Source: Auriscalpium vulgare (taxonomy: Eukaryota > Basidiomycota > Agaricomycetes > Russulales > Auriscalpiaceae). Taken from it: a stretch of DNA of 64,000 nucleotides. How positions within the stretch are numbered: position 1 is the first letter of the stretch; every line of letters starts with the position of its first letter. Below are positions 11,185 to 20,323 of this stretch, piece by piece. Location: contig JAHBBC010000006.1 in the NCBI GenBank assembly GCA_019915015.1, positions 868,001-932,000 of the forward strand, read 5' to 3'. The notes beneath the pieces are model-generated. The model did no database searches, had not been told where the DNA came from, and worked only from the letters and a program-made list of their open reading frames with translations. The position numbers and the translations under genes were made by a program.

Positions 11185-11353
11185 TGCGAAAATACGAGGC
11201 CAAAATGGCCTATGAAAGTGCCAGGTGGCAGTAGCGAGCGAGCGCGCGGGCGCCTACGAGTGAGGCGTGGCGACGATGAGTCCGCCTGCGCTCATGTAAT
11301 CGTAGACCTCCCGCTACGGCTACCCTTGTGCCTCGGCCCGCCATAGAGTACCA
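11185..11353 (-). repeat. Split direct repeat A2
   Basis: This 169-bp copy matches A1 at 20027-20195, with three substitutions. All three are CpG in A1 and TpG or CpA here. It abuts B1 at 11353/11354 with no spacer. Confidence 0.95.
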
Positions 11354-11569
11354 TCTACGAGTACTCACTCGCTCGGCGGGGGAGGCGCGGTGATGCCGCG
11401 TGGGGTGGAACGTCACGCGAAGGAGAGAATGTCACAACTGTATTGGATCAAGCGCGAAATGTACAGGTGATGCGTGGCGATGAGTGAACAAGAAAGGAGG
11501 GGACGGGCGAAGCCCACTGGGGCCTCCGACACCGATCGATGAATCCTGAAAGGGGGCCGGGTTAGCGAT
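11354..11569 (-). repeat. Split direct repeat B1
   Basis: This 216-bp copy matches B2 at 9883-10098. The recombinase frame ends inside its first bases (TAA at 11562-11564), so the repeat also carries the last codons of the recombinase gene. Confidence 0.95.
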
Positions 11570-12746
11570 ACCCGAACACTAGGAGTACGGCGACGCGTCT
11601 GCGCTGGCTGGCCCCCGATAGGTAGGAGGCGAACTCACAATTGGCAATGGCGAAACACGGGAGATCCGGCAGCGCGTATTGCAACATGGCTTGGCGGATG
11701 TCCGCGTGGTCCTGCATGTACGGTCCGAGGACTTCGGCGTGCCGCCTCAGGTACCGCATGAAGGCGTCGCTTTTCCAGCGGCCGATGGCACGCACCGTAT
11801 CAAGGGGAACGCCTCAGAGCATGTACTCGAGCGTGCCGCCGATGTGGAAGCCGTGGCCCTGCAGGTGCTGCTCCCCGGCGCCGAGCGTGGCAGTGCGGAG
11901 TCGGTTCAGGAAGATGGTGCGCGTGAGGGGCCGGGCTTTGCCGCGGTGCGCGTAACAGAAAATGTGTTGGTCGTCGAGCGGCGTGTTAACGCGCAGGTGG
12001 TTCTGCAGCGCGTCGTGAGGGTCGACGGGCTCGTTGGGGTGCGCGGCCCAGTAGATCTCCTCGCCATCTTTGCAGGTTTTGGTCCGCGGGACGAAAATGG
12101 CGGTGATGGCTCCGCCGGAACGGTCAGTCTTGTGCGAGATGTTGGCAGGCGACGGGTGGACGTCACGACGGAACCCGTCGAGGGTGGGAACAGTCAACTC
12201 CCCAACGCGCGCGACGCCCCACAGGAGACTGGTCGCGCAGGCCCAGACGGCGGCGTTGAGAGGAACGGCGAGATTGAGCTGAGCCTTGATGGTGCGGAGC
12301 ACGGCGAGGGTATAGGGAGGTCGCAGAGGTTTGCGCGATGTTGCAGGCGCGAGGTTCCGAGCCGCGGCGAGGACCTTGCTGGCGGTTGTGTTCTGCAGCT
12401 CCCACGGAAGGAGGTGGATGATGTGCCAAGCGTGCAACCCGGCTAGGTAATTGTGCAAGGTGGACTCGGCGTAGGAACCGGCGAGCGTTGCCAGGAAAAA
12501 GATGACGAGCTCGGAAGAGGCGGGCGCGCGGCGGTGTTCCGGGATGCCCTTAATGTCGCAGACGAGGTGGAAGACGGCCAGGCCGGCCCCGTACGTCCAA
12601 AGGGTGTTTTCTTGCCATGCGAAGCCAAGAACGGCGGAGACACGCTGCATATTTTCGGGGGGCAGGACGGGGTCGAATGGAGGGGCGGTGCCGGCGGGGT
12701 GCCACGTGCGGAGACGCTCGACGGCGAGGCATTTGGGACGCAGCAC
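11562..12746 (-). pseudogene. Tyrosine recombinase of the YR retrotransposon, inactivated
   Basis: The frame continues the DNA breaking-rejoining fold of DIRS-order elements. It has an N-terminal helical domain (QENTLWTYGAGLAVFH, SYAESTLHNYLAGLHAWH) followed by the catalytic domain. The first catalytic Arg is in LLWGVARVGELTVP, the HxxR box is near 11845-11860, and the Tyr nucleophile is in DAFMRYLRRH. Two lesions are visible. The HxxR box reads HGFH, where family members usually have HSFR, so the second Arg is His. A TGA at 11814-11816 lies where the sequence otherwise reads MLRGVP, consistent with CGA to TGA. Past the stop the frame stays open to 11562. Its role would be insertion of the circular cDNA by site-specific strand exchange. 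The start is unclear; the frame extends upstream of 12746 without an ATG. Confidence 0.85.
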
Positions 12747-13464
12747 GGTTGCGACTGTTGGCAGACGTGGGCGCGCGGCTGCGCTCGGGTGCGCGGGCTT
12801 GGCTGGGAGAACGGCGTCAAGCCTGTTCCAGGCTGGTCCTGCGGGGGCGTGCTCAGATGGATTCCTCGGCGCGGCGGTTGCGCTCGAAATCTGCGCGGGC
12901 CGCGGTGCCGTCCCACTCAGACTGCTCGTCGGCGCCGAGTTGTCCGTCTGAGGAAGAGTCGGGAGGAAGGGGGGCGTCGAAATCGAGAAGAAGAGTGGCG
13001 AGGCATTCTGGCAAGCGGATGGGTGGGAGGAGGGCGTGGCGGCTGGGATACATGCCCCTGGAGGGGCCGTCTGCCGGATTGCGTGCGCTGGGGACGTAGC
13101 TAGTGTGGACGGCGCACCCTGTTGGCTCCAAAAGAGCGTGGATCCGCTTGAAGACGTTGTTGGTCACGTTGTTTCTACTTTGGCCCTTCCACCAACCTTC
13201 CACCACTCCCTGATTGTCTCCGAAGACGCGGAAGTGTCGGGGGGGACGGCCGGAGCGCTCTTGTAAGACGGCCAAAACAATGAGCTCGAAGCCGACTGCT
13301 TCAGCCCACCCGATGTCTCGCCCGTCACATTTCCAACCGGGGGCGAAGGCCCAAGCCCGCCAGCGGCCGTCGAGCCAGATGCCGATGCCGAAGCTGGTGC
13401 TGGCGTCCGAAAAGGCGCGGACATGGAGTATTTGGATGACAGAAGGGATGGGGCGCGAGAGCGC

Positions 13465-14231
13465 TGATACGCTATCACCCGGGACGGACCCTAGCGGGGC
13501 GTGCGGCGAGTGCCTCACAGGACAACAACCACCAACACTGCCTCCTATACGTCGCGATCCAGACCGGGTGACTAGACTTGCAGAGTGGGAAGGTGTTCGT
13601 GTCGCTGTCGCGCTTCGCGCCCTCCCGCGGTCGTGCGGGGCCCGGGGCCACCTCCTACCGCCTAAACACCAAACTAAACACTCACCTGCCTGGGGATGCC
13701 CTCTACGGGATCCGCCTCCGAGTGCTTCGCACCCGTGTGCGAAGCGTCCGCCGATGGGCCGTCGCGCCCCCTCTTGCCTGTCCGCCTGCCTACCTGTTCC
13801 CACATTGGTGGGGTCCTGCCTTCCTAAGTGCTTCGCACCCGTGTGCGAAGCGTCCGCCGATGGGCCGTCGCGCCCCCTCTTGCCTGTCCGCCTGCCTACC
13901 TGTTCCCCATCGGTGGGGTCCTGCCTTCCTAAGTCTGGTAGCGCCTCAGGCTACGGTTTCTGTGAGGTAAAGGGTGTGGGTAGCTTGCGCCGCCCACAGG
14001 TTGATTGGGTTGCTACGTCTCGCGCAGCTCCTTAAGTAGTGTCTCTACCTACGTCGCTAAGCCCTCCCGATCTAGCCCGTTCCGGTGATCCGTTCCGTCG
14101 CCAGTCCCGGTTGCTCCTGGGTCGCCGGACCACGTTCCCATCACCCACGCTCCCGCGACCCTGCGCCTCGCATGCTGCTTCCCCGTCTCGCGACGTCTCG
14201 CTACACGCTTGCCCGCGGCCTGAACCTATCA
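13465..14231 (+). mobile_element. Solo LTR (family B) inserted in the RNase H gene
   Basis: The 767-bp insert starts TGATACGCTATC and ends CCTATCA. It is flanked by the 4-bp direct repeat GCGC at 13461-13464 and 14232-14235. Deleting the insert and one repeat restores the coding frame of the host retroelement. The TG...CA ends fit an LTR. There is no internal coding region, so it is either a solo LTR or a very short non-autonomous element. It contains a tandem duplication described separately. Orientation is arbitrary, because no PBS or PPT is attached. Confidence 0.75.
13722..13932. repeat. Two-copy tandem repeat, about 105 bp, inside LTR B
   Basis: The unit begins AGTGCTTCGCACCC and is repeated once in direct orientation with a few differences near the CATTGGTGGGG/CATCGGTGGGG segment. 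Each unit contains a hairpin, GCTTCGCAC-CCGT-GTGCGAAGC, with a perfect 9-bp stem. The doubled hairpins might act as a terminator or a packaging/dimer signal, but nothing here proves that. Confidence 0.8.
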
Positions 14232-14377
14232 GCGCGTTGGAGGAGAGTCTCTGTCGCCACCAGATGAGGTCCTCACGGGTGCCATGCGGCGGGTGTCGTG
14301 GCTTGTGTGGTTCAGACCCAAAAAGGGGCATGAAGGCCTCAAGTCTTCGCGCCCGCACGTGACGACGTGGGTCGCGT

Positions 14378-15609
14378 TGATACGCCTGGTTCTGCGGTGT
14401 GTGGAGATCTCACTTCAATTTTCGAACTTTCGTCAAGTCGAGAGTTTCGCTTCGGAGTCACCTGACTTCGGAATTTGGCCAGCAGTTTCCGAGGTTTCAA
14501 CCCAGTCACTTCCGAACTTTCCGAAGTCACGTGACTTCGGATTCCGAACTCGCACCGGTCTCGGCCATTGCCCCCTCGTTCCCAGTATTGTCCCCTCCAT
14601 TCCGACCCTACCTCGAGCCCTCCAGATGTGGTTCGCTGCGTTTCTAGCTGCGTCGAACCGCTACGCAACGCAATACTTCGGAACTTCGGACGATAGCCGC
14701 AGCGACTTCGGAACGCGTTCCGAAGTCAGGCGCACAATCCCACTGTGGAGTCCCTTATGTTTCATTGTCTTAGGTTTCATGACTACTCTTCTCAGGCTTC
14801 CTAGCAATGGCGTTCGACTTACCGTTTGCTTGCGACTTACTCATTTCTTGTGATCTTGACCCACTTGCTTCGTGTTTCGTTCTACTTATGCTCTTGTTTG
14901 TTCGCACGGTTGTATATTACTTCGGACTCACTCATAGTATATATAGGACTTGTCAGTACAATATTCTGCATGATATCATATCATATCATATGCCCCCTTC
15001 TTCCCCCTCATAGTGAGACTCACGCTAGAGACTCTCCTCGACCTCTCGCATTGTCAAAGCGTTTATGACTTTGCACCTTTCGACTTCGACTTCGACTTCG
15101 ACTTCGCCTTCGCCGCACGCCGCACGTATAGTATTTGACTTCGACTTCGGATCTCGACTCCGACTTCGACTTCGCCTTTGACGCACGTATCGTATTCGCC
15201 TTTCGTACCCTCCTTTGTCATTCAACTTCGACTTCGACTCCATCCTCGACCCAATCACTTCGGCACTTCGGCTCCATCACTTCGGCACTTCGGCTCCATC
15301 ACTTCGGCACTTCGACTCCATCACCTCGGCACTTCGGAACCACGGCATTCAACTTCGACTTTGCCTACGTTGCATGACCACTCGACGCCCCGCAGATCGT
15401 AACATCCTCACACTTCCTCGTCCTTCCTAGTTTGGATCACTCCCGAACTCACTGCTATCACGCTACGACCACCCCATTCCCACTTCGGAGACGCTCCCGG
15501 AGACTTCGGGACCACTGACAACTCGCCCCTCGCACAACGGTACCGTGCACTGTGCTCTAGGGATAGGTATACAAGACATTACCGCCCTACTACCGGCTGG
15601 TACCCATCA
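14378..15609 (+). mobile_element. 5' LTR (family A) of a truncated LTR retrotransposon
   Basis: The LTR starts TGATACGCCTGG and ends TACCCATCA. The end matches that of LTR C (19425-19451), where a shared CTACC...TGG...CCCATCA is visible, and both start TGATACGCCTG. A primer-binding-site candidate follows directly at 15614-15630. The interior is rich in ACTTCGG units. It includes a 22-bp perfect palindrome centred on CACGTG near 14530 and runs of TTCGAC near 15078-15105. The flank at the left end is GCGT, which is not repeated at the right end of the composite. Confidence 0.75.
15256..15345 (+). repeat. Tandem ACTTCGGC / ACTTCGGCTCCATC repeats in LTR A
   Basis: At least three direct copies of a 21-22 bp unit, ACTTCGGCACTTCGGCTCC followed by ATC, with a fourth diverged copy. 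A neighbouring run of TTCGAC hexamers occupies 15078-15105. These are ordinary internal LTR minisatellites. Confidence 0.8.
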
Positions 15610-15613
15610 TTAT

Positions 15614-15630
15614 TGGAGCCCACCGCGAGG
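15614..15630 (+). other. Candidate primer-binding site of the LTR element
   Basis: TGGAGCCCACCGCGAGG starts five bases after the LTR end. Its reverse complement, CCTCGCGGTGGGCTCCA, ends in CCA and looks like the T-stem and acceptor 3' strand of a tRNA. The exact tRNA cannot be named without the genome's tRNA set. Confidence 0.55.
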
Positions 15631-15839
15631 GGACCAAGTCAGTATTCCTCCGAAGCCCTCGGACGTGTCCACTCCCTTTGATATAGGTGTTGCATCTCCA
15701 ATCAACTTCGGATTTCGAGCGCTCGATCGCAACAATCATCCGAACCTAGGCCCGATACTTCGCCTCCACACGCCTCATCCCTTCCTCATCCCATTCACTT
15801 CGCCTCCTTCGCATCCCTTGTCCATTGATGGCCCCGTAT

Positions 15840-16062
15840 ATGCCCCCTCGCCGCGCACGAACTGCACCGACGTTCGATCCCAAACAGCCCCGTAGGTTCT
15901 TCTTCGACCTCGAGAAGCTCACCACGTCTGCGAACATCACCAGTGATCGCGCCAAGAAAGATTGGGCACAGAAGTACGTCGAACTTGACAAAGCTGATTT
16001 GTTTGACGCGATGGAGGTGTTCTACGGTCCTGGTATCTACGAAAAGATCTGTGGAGGCTGTG
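15840..16062 (+). pseudogene. Truncated Gag of the nested LTR element
   Basis: The frame opens MPPRRARTAPTFDPKQPRRF and continues with FFFDLEKLTTSANITSDRAKK and YVELDKADLFDAMEVFYG. This is typical of the Gag N-terminus of basidiomycete Ty3/gypsy-type elements, where the start MPPR is followed by FD and a helical capsid domain. After about 75 codons the frame runs into an inverted fragment of the same LTR at 16069 and is lost. No capsid major-homology region, zinc knuckle or pol follows. Confidence 0.65.
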
Positions 16063-16068
16063 CTAGCG

Positions 16069-16257
16069 GGCCGAGACCGGTGCGAGTTCGGAATCCGAAG
16101 TCACGTGACTTCGGAAAGTTCGGAAGTGACTGGGTTGAAACCTCGGAAACTGCTGGCCAAATTCCGAAGTCAGGTGACTCCGAAGCGAAACTCTCGACTT
16201 GACGAAAGTTCGAAAATCGAAGTGAGATCTCCGCACACCGCAGAACCAGGCATATCA
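16069..16257 (-). mobile_element. Inverted 189-bp fragment of the family A LTR start
   Basis: The sequence is the reverse complement of 14378-14566. The few differences I can see are CpG against TpG/CpA. It ends with the LTR terminus (CCAGGCATATCA) directly against the host element's RT frame. Together with LTR A it makes a structure with 189-bp terminal inverted repeats, but the interior is an LTR, PBS and gag. I therefore read it as the remains of two oppositely oriented insertions, not as a DNA transposon. Confidence 0.75.
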
Positions 16258-16914
16258 CCGCATAATGTCGACTGCCCCGTCAGCGAGGTTGCCGTACACA
16301 CCCGCGTTCGGGGCGCCTCCGAAAGCGGTGCTGGTGTCGACGATGAATGGGTGCTCGCCGGCGTTGGCTATGCACACCACCGCCGCTGGCCACTGAGATT
16401 CGTGGAGTGGAACGGAGCGGTAAGCCTCTTGTACGTCACGGACGGCGGCTCTCGACCCGGGCGGGAGGGAGGCAACCAGGATGCAGAAGGCGGAGAATGT
16501 GCTCCAGGAGCAAGGAAAATCATCCGAGTTTACGTGCGAATTGACGGAGTGATGCGCCCCAGAAGGCGTGCGGGGGAACGAAAATTTTTGGATGAGGCGT
16601 AGTGAGGCTGGCTTATGCGGCTTAGGCGTGAGGGATAGTGGCGAGGTCTGGAAAGGCCCGATTAGGGCTTCAAGTTCAGACTGGGAGAAAGGGCCCAGAT
16701 AGCGGCCCCGAGCGAACTCGTGCGCAACGATATCTACAAACTGCATTAAGTGAATGGCAATGGACGGGCTGGCGCGCGCGTGGAACGGATGACGGGGAAT
16801 GCGATGCGAAAACCTGAACGTAAACTGTCGACAAGATGCGGGTACTTCCAAGATAAACCGGCCTCCTCGAACGCGCGCTCCCAGGCGTCAGGTTGGTAGG
16901 GGGTTAGGGGATTA
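16258..16914 (-). pseudogene. Reverse transcriptase N-terminal part of the YR element, truncated
   Basis: Reading from about 16914, the frame gives LNPLTPYQPDAWERAFEEAG and then, on an overlapping frame, an RT fingers/palm segment: HEFARGRYLGPFSQSELEAL, LSLTPKPHKPASLRLIQKFS, VRDVQEAYRSVPLHESQWPA with the first catalytic Asp, and FGGAPNAGVYGNLADGAVDI. The frame is cut by the inverted LTR fragment. About 170 residues that should include the YxDD motif and the thumb are absent before the pieces at 14345. It overlaps the gag stop at 16912-16914, so translation of RT probably needed a frameshift or separate initiation. One further frame change lies near 16750-16850. Confidence 0.75.
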
Positions 16915-17999
16915 AGCCGCCTGCGCGAGAGGGCAGCCGTTCGCTCCGTGAGCGGTGTCCCCGCAGCCGGAGCATGCGTGCCGGTCCAAATGACTGGTGC
17001 TCTGGCAGCCGTTGGGTAGCTGCCAGGCGAGGCAAATCTCTGCGTCTCCCACTGCGAGGCGGTCGCGCGCGTTTCTGGAGCAGCGGGTGTCGCGGGAATC
17101 GTCCCACAATCGCGCGCGATTGCAGCGCCCGACGTCGTGTGGGTCGCGTCTGAGGCACAAGGCACAAACGGATCGCTTGTCTGGAAAGGAAGAGCCGGGC
17201 GCACCAGCTTTTGGACGCTTCCCGGAGGGAGCGCCTGCGCTCTTGTCGTCAACGCCGGCGTCTTGGCGGGCCCGCTTTTTGGACGGGGACGGCGGTGGGG
17301 AGGCCTGAGCCCGTGGGGAATGGCTATATTTGATGGCGTCGCCGAAGGCGGATTGGGAGTTGACTGTGCTGAGCGCGCTGGCGAGGGACTTGCGAATCGC
17401 CTCGGCTTCTGCGAGAGACGCTTGCAGTCTTTGGAGGCGAGGCGCGCGCATGATGATTGCGTGCGACGCGTGGCAGATGGCAGCGGCGTGATGAATGGCA
17501 GTTGCGCAGGATTGGCAGTGGCGCGGTGAGTGGAAATGGCATGGTGTGGCGTTGGCGTGAGCATAACAGAGGAAGGGAAGGCGAGTAAACGGGGTGTTAG
17601 CGCGATTTCAAAAGAAGGCGGAGAGGAGGGGACGTACTGCGCTCTATCTTTTGCAACTAACGCCCTGTCTTGCGCGGTTTCGCTGCGCTCTTTGGCTTGG
17701 ATCTCCTCGTAATAAATCCGCCTGGCCTCTTGAAAGAGGTCCTCGCTCCAGAGGGCGATGTTGAAGGACGACGACTGCCCGAGGGAATTGATCCACATGT
17801 AGCGCTGCTCCTCCGCAAAGCGGAGGAGGATCTTCGTGCCATGCGTGGGGTCGGTTCGGAGGATGGGGTGATTGAAGATCTGATGGAAGAACTTCTGCAG
17901 GTCCTCGATGTGTTCAGCGGGCCATCCCGTCTTTCCCATGACGGCAATGTATTGTGGGGCGGCCACCATAAAGTCAACCCAGCTGAGATCGCGGTCAGC
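16912..17999 (-). pseudogene. Gag-like protein of the YR element, middle and C-terminal part
   Basis: The block from 17999 to about 17640 reads ADRDLSWVDFMVAAPQYI, MGKTGWPAEHIEDLQKFFHQ and FNIALWSEDLFQEARRIYYE. This is the capsid-like part of Gag-type proteins in basidiomycete tyrosine-recombinase elements. A GTACGT near 17632 may be an intron donor. The C-terminal block, 17451-16912, has a coiled start (QASLAEAEAIRKSLASAL), a Lys/Arg-rich stretch and two cysteine clusters. One begins CALCLRRDPHDVGRC; the other is LAWQLPNGCQSTSHLDRHAC followed by SGCGDTAHGANGCP. It ends at the TAA at 16912. The N-terminal part lies beyond LTR C at 19456-19973. Confidence 0.7.
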
Positions 18000-18003
18000 G
18001 CGC

Positions 18004-19451
18004 TGATACGCCTGCCCAGCCGTCTAGCGGAGAAACACCCGAATTTTGGCATTTTCGGCATCTTCCGAAATCACGTGACCTCGGCCTGCCGGCCTCGGTC
18101 CGCACCATCAGGTTTCACTACCACCCCGCAGCGTCTATCGAAAGCGCCCCAAACGCACTCGAAATAGCCTACACGCCCCACCAAGCGCCCCGAGCCACAC
18201 GCCACAATCCTACGGCCCCGCACAACAAGTCACCCAGCGGCTATCTGACTCGGAGCCACACGCCACAATCCTTCCCCGCTGTGATGCGCCGCTGTCAATC
18301 ATACTTCCCTTCTGCGTTCCCCGATTTCTCGATATTCCCCACATCTCGATCCACGATACGGTCCCGCCTACGTTAATCCACAGCCGTCCGAGATAGGCAG
18401 GAGCGCTACACAACGAGCCAAGACCGCCCGTCGTACGTCCCTCCCTTCAATTTACACTCGGAATACATCGGATACCCCGCTCAACTTTACGATACACCAC
18501 CAGCGCCTTACGATATAAGCGCTAGCGCGCTAAACGCACTTCGCCCCCTAGCGGCGATCGTAAGTCGGAACTAAACCTAAATCCGTCCGTAATTCAACGA
18601 TCCTCTCTTGCCACATCCCTCGTATACTCACTCCCCCGCGTCCACTTCGTACACCCCGTGATATCTGACCCACGTCTACCGCGTTTTAGATCGTATTTGT
18701 CTTCACTATGTCACGTCCGTACGATACGGATTTCTGACTCGCTTGTCGTACAAATAGTTCTGAGTCGCTAGACAGACGGAATAACAAGTTACTATTCCCC
18801 CTCGTACTCAGGATCTCGAAAGAGCGCCTGAAGTGGTCTGACTTCACCACAACCCGTCGCTCTAGTTCTTAGACGCACGAAACTTCGACACCAATACCAC
18901 GCCGCAATATCAATACGAATACCAATACCGCGACCCTCGACAAATCCCCTCTTGCCCTTCGAAATCTCCCTACGCCTCGCTACTCTCCCCCTCGACACCC
19001 CGCACCTTCAACGCAGAGATCAGGCCTATATACGCCCCTCTGTTCCTTCGTCACCGCCTCATACTTCGTCCCTCTCGCCCTCGATATATTCCCCCGACCA
19101 TTGCCACCGCTGCGTAATTCCCCTTCGACTCTCGAAATAGTCCTCGCGTCCCCTCCGACATTCCTAGCTTCCGTGACACATTCTTGGGAGCTCGCCCGTC
19201 GCGTCTCCAGCACTGTATCATTTCGGTGATCCGTGCCGTGTCTAGCTCTCGCACTATCGTCCTCTCCCCCAGCCTCTCGCGCCCTCCGATTCAAGTCCTA
19301 GTCACTGTGTCCCACTCGTACACCGAGCAGGATTTGCCGTGCGTAGTCTCGGGACCCTGACTGCACTCCCTCAACTCGATACGTTCACTACTGCGCTCTG
19401 AGGATTGGACATCAATATATATCCGCCTCACTACCAGTTGGACGCCCATCA
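18004..19451 (+). mobile_element. Solo LTR (family C, related to A) inserted in gag
   Basis: The 1448-bp insert starts TGATACGCCTGCCC and ends GGACGCCCATCA, flanked by GCGC at 18000-18003 and 19452-19455. With a 4-bp duplication removed the host frame reads SPNAR-ADRDLSW without interruption; a 6-bp duplication would create a stop, so 4 bp is the better reading. Start and end match LTR A, and a TCACGTGA-centred palindrome recurs near 18070. No internal coding region or PBS is present. Confidence 0.8.
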
Positions 19452-19455
19452 GCGC

Positions 19456-19973
19456 GCATTCGGTGATGGCTTGTGCGAGGACTGGAGAGTGAGGGTGGAT
19501 CCTGGGATGGTAAAGCCCGGGGGTTCACTTTCGGTGTCTGCGCGAGGGCTGAACGTCTTGCATCCGTTGGGGGTGAAGTAATCGAGGGCCACCGTCTTGA
19601 ATTTGCACATGCGCTCCATGGCGTAAGGGGCAGGGTCGTCGGCGACGGCCCTGGAATTAGTCTGGGCTCGCGCGTATCCGCCGGCTTTGGGGCGTTTAGC
19701 GTCGGCTTCGCGCTGCGCGAGCTCTGCGGCCTGCTTCTCGGCGTCCGCTATCTGTTGTGCCTGAGCGAGTCGGGTCGCTTCTATCTGGGCGTCATCCGCG
19801 ACCTGATCATCCCAGGCTTGCTTTTGTCTGTCATTGGCCTTTTTCCAGGAAGCCATGAGGCGAGCGCGAGCGGCCGGGAAGTCTGGAACCGGGTCGTCGA
19901 AGAGGTCCTGAATATCCTCATCGGTGAACTCGGGAGCGGGAACCGCGTGCGGGTCGATGGTAATACGGGCCAT
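19456..19973 (-). pseudogene. Gag-like protein of the YR element, N-terminal part
   Basis: The start is at the ATG at 19971-19973, 54 bp inside the A1 repeat. The frame has an acidic N-terminus (FTDEDIQDLFDDPVPD), then a helical, Gln/Ala-rich coiled-coil candidate (DDAQIEATRLAQAQQIADAE, KQAAELAQREADAK) and then CKFKTVALDYFTPNGCKTFS. It ends SHKPSPNAR at the LTR C insertion and continues in frame at 17999. Confidence 0.75.
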
Positions 19974-20026
19974 GGTGAAGGAAAATGACCACAGGCAGGA
20001 AAATGCGAAGGAAACTGAAGGGGAAC

Positions 20027-20195
20027 TGCGAAAATACGAGGCCGAAATGGCCTATGAAAGTGCCAGGTGGCAGTAGCGAGCGAGCGCGCGGGCGCCTACG
20101 AGTGAGGCGTGGCGACGATGAGTCCGCCTGCGCTCACGTAATCGTAGACCTCCCGCTACGGCTACCCTCGTGCCTCGGCCCGCCATAGAGTACCA
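20027..20195 (-). repeat. Split direct repeat A1 (outer 5' end of the YR element)
   Basis: This 169-bp sequence recurs at 11185-11353. Its outer edge at 20195 is the end of the element; 128 bp of unique DNA separate it from the stop codon of the F-box gene. Confidence 0.95.
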
Positions 20196-20323
20196 GCCTC
20201 GCACTGTAGCGACGAGGTACAATCTTTCCTTCCTTCCTTCAACCCGCCCCGCAGGACTTGCGTCCTATCGATTTCACGCGCCGTTTAGTGGCGCCGAGAG
20301 CGAGTTTTTTGCGCAGCGCGGAC

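Larger units (their letters stand above)
12853..14345 (-). pseudogene. RNase H domain and C-terminal part of the element's reverse transcriptase, split by a solo LTR
   Basis: Two blocks join in frame across the LTR at 13465-14231. The upstream block, about 14345-14232, reads LEAFMPLFGSEPHKP and EDLIWWRQRLSSNA, the connection segment that precedes RNase H in these elements. The downstream block resumes with LSRPIPSVIQILHVRAFSDAS and contains the acidic RNase H positions: Asp in FSDAS, Glu in WAEAVGFELI, Asp in FGDNQG and the final Asp in ARNPADGPSRG. Removing the LTR and one GCGC copy restores one open frame, which shows the LTR arrived later. The tail after about 12950 is low-complexity and acidic. 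The RT palm with the YxDD box is missing between this block and the fragment at 16255. Confidence 0.8.
9883..20195 (-). mobile_element. Ngaro/PAT-type tyrosine-recombinase retrotransposon with split direct repeats and nested LTR elements
   Basis: On the minus strand the order is A1 (20195-20027), gag, RT, RNase H, tyrosine recombinase, B1 (11569-11354), A2 (11353-11185), an extra ORF, B2 (10098-9883). A1 and A2 are both 169 bp with 3 differences; B1 and B2 are both 216 bp with 2 differences. B1 and A2 abut exactly. The B1-A2 junction equals the junction that would form if the outer ends were joined in a circle, which is the logic of split direct repeats in DIRS-order elements that use a tyrosine recombinase. 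No DIRS-type methyltransferase domain is seen. The element is 10.3 kb, of which roughly 4.1 kb is nested LTR-element DNA. It is dead: the RT active-site region is missing, and the recombinase has a stop codon and a lost catalytic arginine. Confidence 0.88.

Noticed and set aside
11562..12746. Bacterial or phage integrase gained by horizontal transfer
   Set aside because: The tyrosine recombinase sits inside a eukaryotic retroelement next to RNase H and RT. It belongs to that element.
13465..14231. Spliceosomal intron or introner within the RNase H frame
   Set aside because: There are no GT-AG borders in the reading direction. Instead there are TGATA...TATCA ends and a GCGC duplication.
14378..16257. 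Apparent DNA transposon with 189-bp terminal inverted repeats
   Set aside because: The interior is an LTR, primer-binding site and gag start, no transposase is present and the flanks are not duplicated. The inverted ends are better explained as two LTR starts in opposite orientation.
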